This document shows positions 5,691 to 7,767 of a DNA stretch of 7,767 nt, piece by piece; position 1 is the stretch's first letter; each line of letters begins with the position of its first letter. Made by a program: the position numbers and the translations under genes. The DNA comes from Paraprevotella sp. (GTDB lineage: Bacteria > Bacteroidota > Bacteroidia > Bacteroidales > Bacteroidaceae). The DNA is taken from contig JAGBUF010000138.1 of assembly GCA_017630975.1 (NCBI GenBank), forward strand, positions 1 to 7,767. The letters are read 5' to 3'. Under the pieces are notes generated by a model. The model worked only from the letters and a program-made list of their open reading frames with translations, was not told where the DNA came from and did no database searches.

Positions 5691-6944
5691 ATGGAAGAGG
5701 TTTTTACTTTAATTGTCAGCATGTCACCTTATCTGCTTTTGGGGTTTTTCTTGGCAGGAATACTACATGCTTTTGTTCCGACACGTTTGTATCATCGTTA
5801 TTTAGGGGGTAATACATTTCGTGCAGTACTGAATGCCACCTTGTTGGGAATCCCTTTACCTTTGTGTTCTTGCGGTGTCATTCCTACTGCTATGTCATTG
5901 AGAAAGGAGGGGGCTTCAAAAGGAGCTACAGCGTCATTTTTGATCGCGACCCCTCAAACGGGCATTGATTCAATCATAGCGACCTATTCGTTGATGGGAT
6001 TACCGTTCGCACTGTTGCGTCCGCTGATCGCATTGGTAACTGCCTTGTTGGGTGGGATTTTGGTAAATAGATTGGAGGGAAATGAACGTGAGAATAAAGT
6101 ACAATTGTCGGTGGATTCGTCAGTTTTTACTCCTCAAAAGAAAACTTTGAAGCAGAAGATAAGACGTGCCCTGCAGTATGCTTTCGTGGAGATGATGCAG
6201 GATATAGGTAAATGGTTGGTGGTAGGATTGGTTCTGGCGGGATTGATAACCGTTTTTGTTCCGGATTCGTTCTTCTCATACTTTTCAGACCAACCATTCC
6301 TTAGTATGCTGTTGGTACTTGCTTTTGCTATTCCTATGTATCTTTGTGCAACGGGTTCTATCCCTATTGCTGTGGCGTTGATGCTCAAAGGGTTGTCGCC
6401 GGGAACAGCTTTGGTGCTATTGATGGCGGGTCCGGCTGTAAATGTAGCCTCCTTATTGGTGGTGGGTAAAGTGATGGGGCGTCGTGTTGTTTTGGTTTAC
6501 ATCTTTACATTGGTGTGTTGTGCCATACTTTTTGGATTAGGTGTTGATTGTTTTTTGCCTCGCGAATGGTTTACCCTACCGTTGCAGCAGATACATGGTT
6601 GCCATGAAGAGGGGTGGTCTTATTTCAATATAGGTTGTTCTGTCCTATTGGTGTTATTGCTGTGTAATGCTTTTTTTAGAAGATGGCATGCGTCGCACAA
6701 ATGCCAAGATGGATGTGCTTGTGTAACAAATCAAACTGATCGGTGGCAGTTTGTCGTGAAAGGTATGTCTTGTAATCATTGTAAAAATAATGTGGAGAGA
6801 GTTATAGCCAGAATGAATGGAGTGAAGAGTGTTGAAGTAAATCTGACGAGTGGTATTGCGGTAGTGACCGGTTGTGTGGATAAAGCGGAAATTCGCAAAG
6901 CAATCCAAGATATAGGATTTGAGGTTGTGGATGATTCTTTATAA
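5691..6944 (+). CDS. SO_0444/DUF318-family metal permease with C-terminal HMA domain
   Basis: The protein has 417 residues. It is an inner-membrane permease of the DUF318/ArsP-like superfamily, in the group named SO_0444 Cu/Zn efflux. The membrane part (about 1-290, plus a helix at 313-330) has two similar halves: PLCSCGVIPTAMSLRKEGAS then ATPQTGIDSI (57-95), and YLCATGSIPIAVALMLKG then AGPAVNVASL (217-255). Cys59, Cys61 and Cys219 lie in these conserved turns and may contact substrate. After the last helix comes a Cys/His cluster (HASHKCQDGCAC, 333-344), then an HMA domain at about 352-415 with GMSCNHC, whose Cys361 and Cys364 should bind a soft metal such as Cu(I) or Zn(II). The gene has its own putative promoter, divergent from metF, and a terminator follows. 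No regulator gene adjoins it. Export of Cu or Zn is inferred from family naming; organoarsenic is an alternative. Confidence 0.88.
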   Translation: MEEVFTLIVSMSPYLLLGFFLAGILHAFVPTRLYHRYLGGNTFRAVLNATLLGIPLPLCSCGVIPTAMSLRKEGASKGATASFLIATPQTGIDSIIATYSLMGLPFALLRPLIALVTALLGGILVNRLEGNERENKVQLSVDSSVFTPQKKTLKQKIRRALQYAFVEMMQDIGKWLVVGLVLAGLITVFVPDSFFSYFSDQPFLSMLLVLAFAIPMYLCATGSIPIAVALMLKGLSPGTALVLLMAGPAVNVASLLVVGKVMGRRVVLVYIFTLVCCAILFGLGVDCFLPREWFTLPLQQIHGCHEEGWSYFNIGCSVLLVLLLCNAFFRRWHASHKCQDGCACVTNQTDRWQFVVKGMSCNHCKNNVERVIARMNGVKSVEVNLTSGIAVVTGCVDKAEIRKAIQDIGFEVVDDSL

Positions 6945-6960
6945 TCATCTATCCATCAAT

Positions 6961-6996
6961 AAAAATGGGATGCATTTCGAAATGCATCCCATTTTT
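6961..6996. terminator. Two-way intrinsic terminator, perfect 36 bp palindrome
   Basis: A run of five A leads into TGGGATGCATTT, then CG, then the exact reverse complement ending in five T, so the whole 36 bases are a perfect palindrome. Allowing one G-U wobble, pairing continues to about 6958-6999. The GC-containing core (TGGGATGC/GCATCCCA) with U-runs on both strands suits termination in both directions. It lies between the permease stop (6944) and the stop of the convergent GH51 gene (7015). Confidence 0.92.
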
Positions 6997-7014
6997 GTTT
7001 ATACTCAAAGATTA

Positions 7015-7767
7015 TTATTTGATTTTCTTAGCCTTGAAAACAACGAAGTTCTTACCGGCAATATTAGCCTTGATGGTGTTGCCTTCAGCTGTAACATAAC
7101 CATTTTGAGGAACGATAGCGTTCGGGTTTTCTACAGAATTTTCCAATGCGAATTCGCTGCAATCCAATGTTTGTGTCGGAATATAACTTTCCATTTTCTT
7201 CAAACCATCGAGTACGATGTTAACTTGTTTTGCCTTCTCTGTAGTATTGATGACTTTGACGATATACTCGTTGGTATTTTTGTCAAATACGGCACTTGCA
7301 AAGACGCCATCCTCGCCCTTTGGAGTAGGATTAGCAATATTGGTCTTTACTGTGTGAGTACCCATGTTGCGTGCGTACATTTGTTGTACGTAGTAGCTGG
7401 CTGTTTTTACACATTGCAGATTGTTGAACCAGATCAAGTCCGGACGCCATTGCCATCCTTCGTAATGAGCGAAGAGTGGAGCGTATGCTGTCATGTGTAC
7501 GATGTCAGCATTGCGTTCAAAGGTTGTCATGAAGGCTGCCTCATAAATTGAAGCACCGGCATGGTTCCACTTCATGCGGTTGCCGTGGTCATGACAAGCG
7601 TATTCTCCTGGGAATACTTTCGGACCATTACGGTCGTAGTCGTCATAACGGTTCATGCTGTTCTTGAACCAATTGATGTCGCGGTAGAAGTGTTCGTCGA
7701 CTAAATCTACGTTCTTTTTCTTCATGTCAGCCCAACCGATTTCAAAATTATGACCCTCAGAGTCAGG
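7015..7767 (-). CDS. GH51 alpha-L-arabinofuranosidase, C-terminal part
   Basis: The reading frame stays open to the window edge, so the 5' part lies beyond 7767; 250 residues are visible. The first visible residues, PDSEGHNFEIGWADMKKKN, continue into NVDLVDEHFYR, so the ATG at 7725 is internal. GH51 motifs are DEHFYRDINWF (24-34) and GPKVFPGEYA (48-57), where Glu55 (codon 7603-7605) matches the catalytic nucleophile, followed by EAAFMTTFERNADIVHMTAYAPLFAH and WRPDLIWFNN. The last 100 or so residues are a beta-rich C-terminal domain. The acid/base Glu and the signal peptide would be upstream. GH51 enzymes remove alpha-L-arabinofuranose from arabinan, arabinoxylan and similar plant glycans. No susC/susD or regulator is visible, so membership of a polysaccharide utilisation locus cannot be judged. 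It faces the permease gene and shares the palindromic terminator. Confidence 0.93.
   Translation of the reverse strand, partial: PDSEGHNFEIGWADMKKKNVDLVDEHFYRDINWFKNSMNRYDDYDRNGPKVFPGEYACHDHGNRMKWNHAGASIYEAAFMTTFERNADIVHMTAYAPLFAHYEGWQWRPDLIWFNNLQCVKTASYYVQQMYARNMGTHTVKTNIANPTPKGEDGVFASAVFDKNTNEYIVKVINTTEKAKQVNIVLDGLKKMESYIPTQTLDCSEFALENSVENPNAIVPQNGYVTAEGNTIKANIAGKNFVVFKAKKIK

Noticed and set aside
5478..5722. Short frames of 60-65 codons on both strands in the divergent intergenic region
   Set aside because: They overlap promoter elements and the ends of metF and the permease gene, are low in complexity and show no recognisable family.
6919..7551. Open plus-strand frame of 210 codons running from the permease end across the terminator
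   Set aside because: It overlaps the permease stop, crosses the palindromic terminator and is antisense to clear GH51 sequence.
7723..7725. ATG as the start of the GH51 gene
   Set aside because: Conserved GH51 residues continue upstream in the same frame to the window edge, so this Met is internal.

Overview
The window looks like chromosomal DNA from a member of the Bacteroidales, most likely Bacteroides or a close relative such as Phocaeicola. Evidence: moderate GC content, a GldH-type lipoprotein, the long RodA form, a holB-ricT pair followed by gldH, a GH51 arabinofuranosidase, start codons without clear Shine-Dalgarno sequences, and a perfect Bacteroidetes -7 box (TAnnTTTG) upstream of metF. 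The genus is inferred from protein features and not from a database match.

Layout. (1) Bases 1-1629, plus strand: the 3' end of a penicillin-binding protein 2 gene (mrdA) overlaps rodA by 20 bp. This is the cell-wall elongation pair, in which RodA polymerises glycan strands and PBP2 crosslinks them. (2) Bases 1635-5501, minus strand: a tight four-gene run transcribed metF -> holB -> ricT -> gldH, with gaps of 5, 24 and 1 bp. It meets rodA tail to tail with a 5 bp gap. It encodes methylenetetrahydrofolate reductase, the delta' subunit of the replicative clamp loader, a PSP1/RicT protein with eight cysteines and a His-rich tail, and a small lipoprotein. (3) Bases 5502-5690: a 189 bp divergent promoter region with a -7 box for metF, a plausible promoter for the permease, a small inverted repeat, and a hairpin at the predicted 5' end of the metF mRNA. 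(4) Bases 5691-6944, plus strand: an SO_0444/DUF318-type metal permease with a C-terminal heavy-metal-associated (HMA) domain. (5) Bases 6961-6996: a perfect 36 bp palindrome with A and T tails, a two-way terminator. (6) Bases 7015-7767, minus strand: the C-terminal 250 residues of a GH51 alpha-L-arabinofuranosidase, with its 5' end outside the window.

Most of this is housekeeping sequence, and I found no clear new defence, mobile or biosynthetic system. The parts that earlier gene-level annotation would miss are an 11 bp perfect hairpin inside the gldH signal-peptide codons, a stretch of gldH whose codons look better in another frame, the His-rich tail on RicT, and the metal-binding tail on the permease. 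No tRNA, rRNA, CRISPR array, insertion sequence or integrase was seen. No gene-free stretch exceeds 300 bases.
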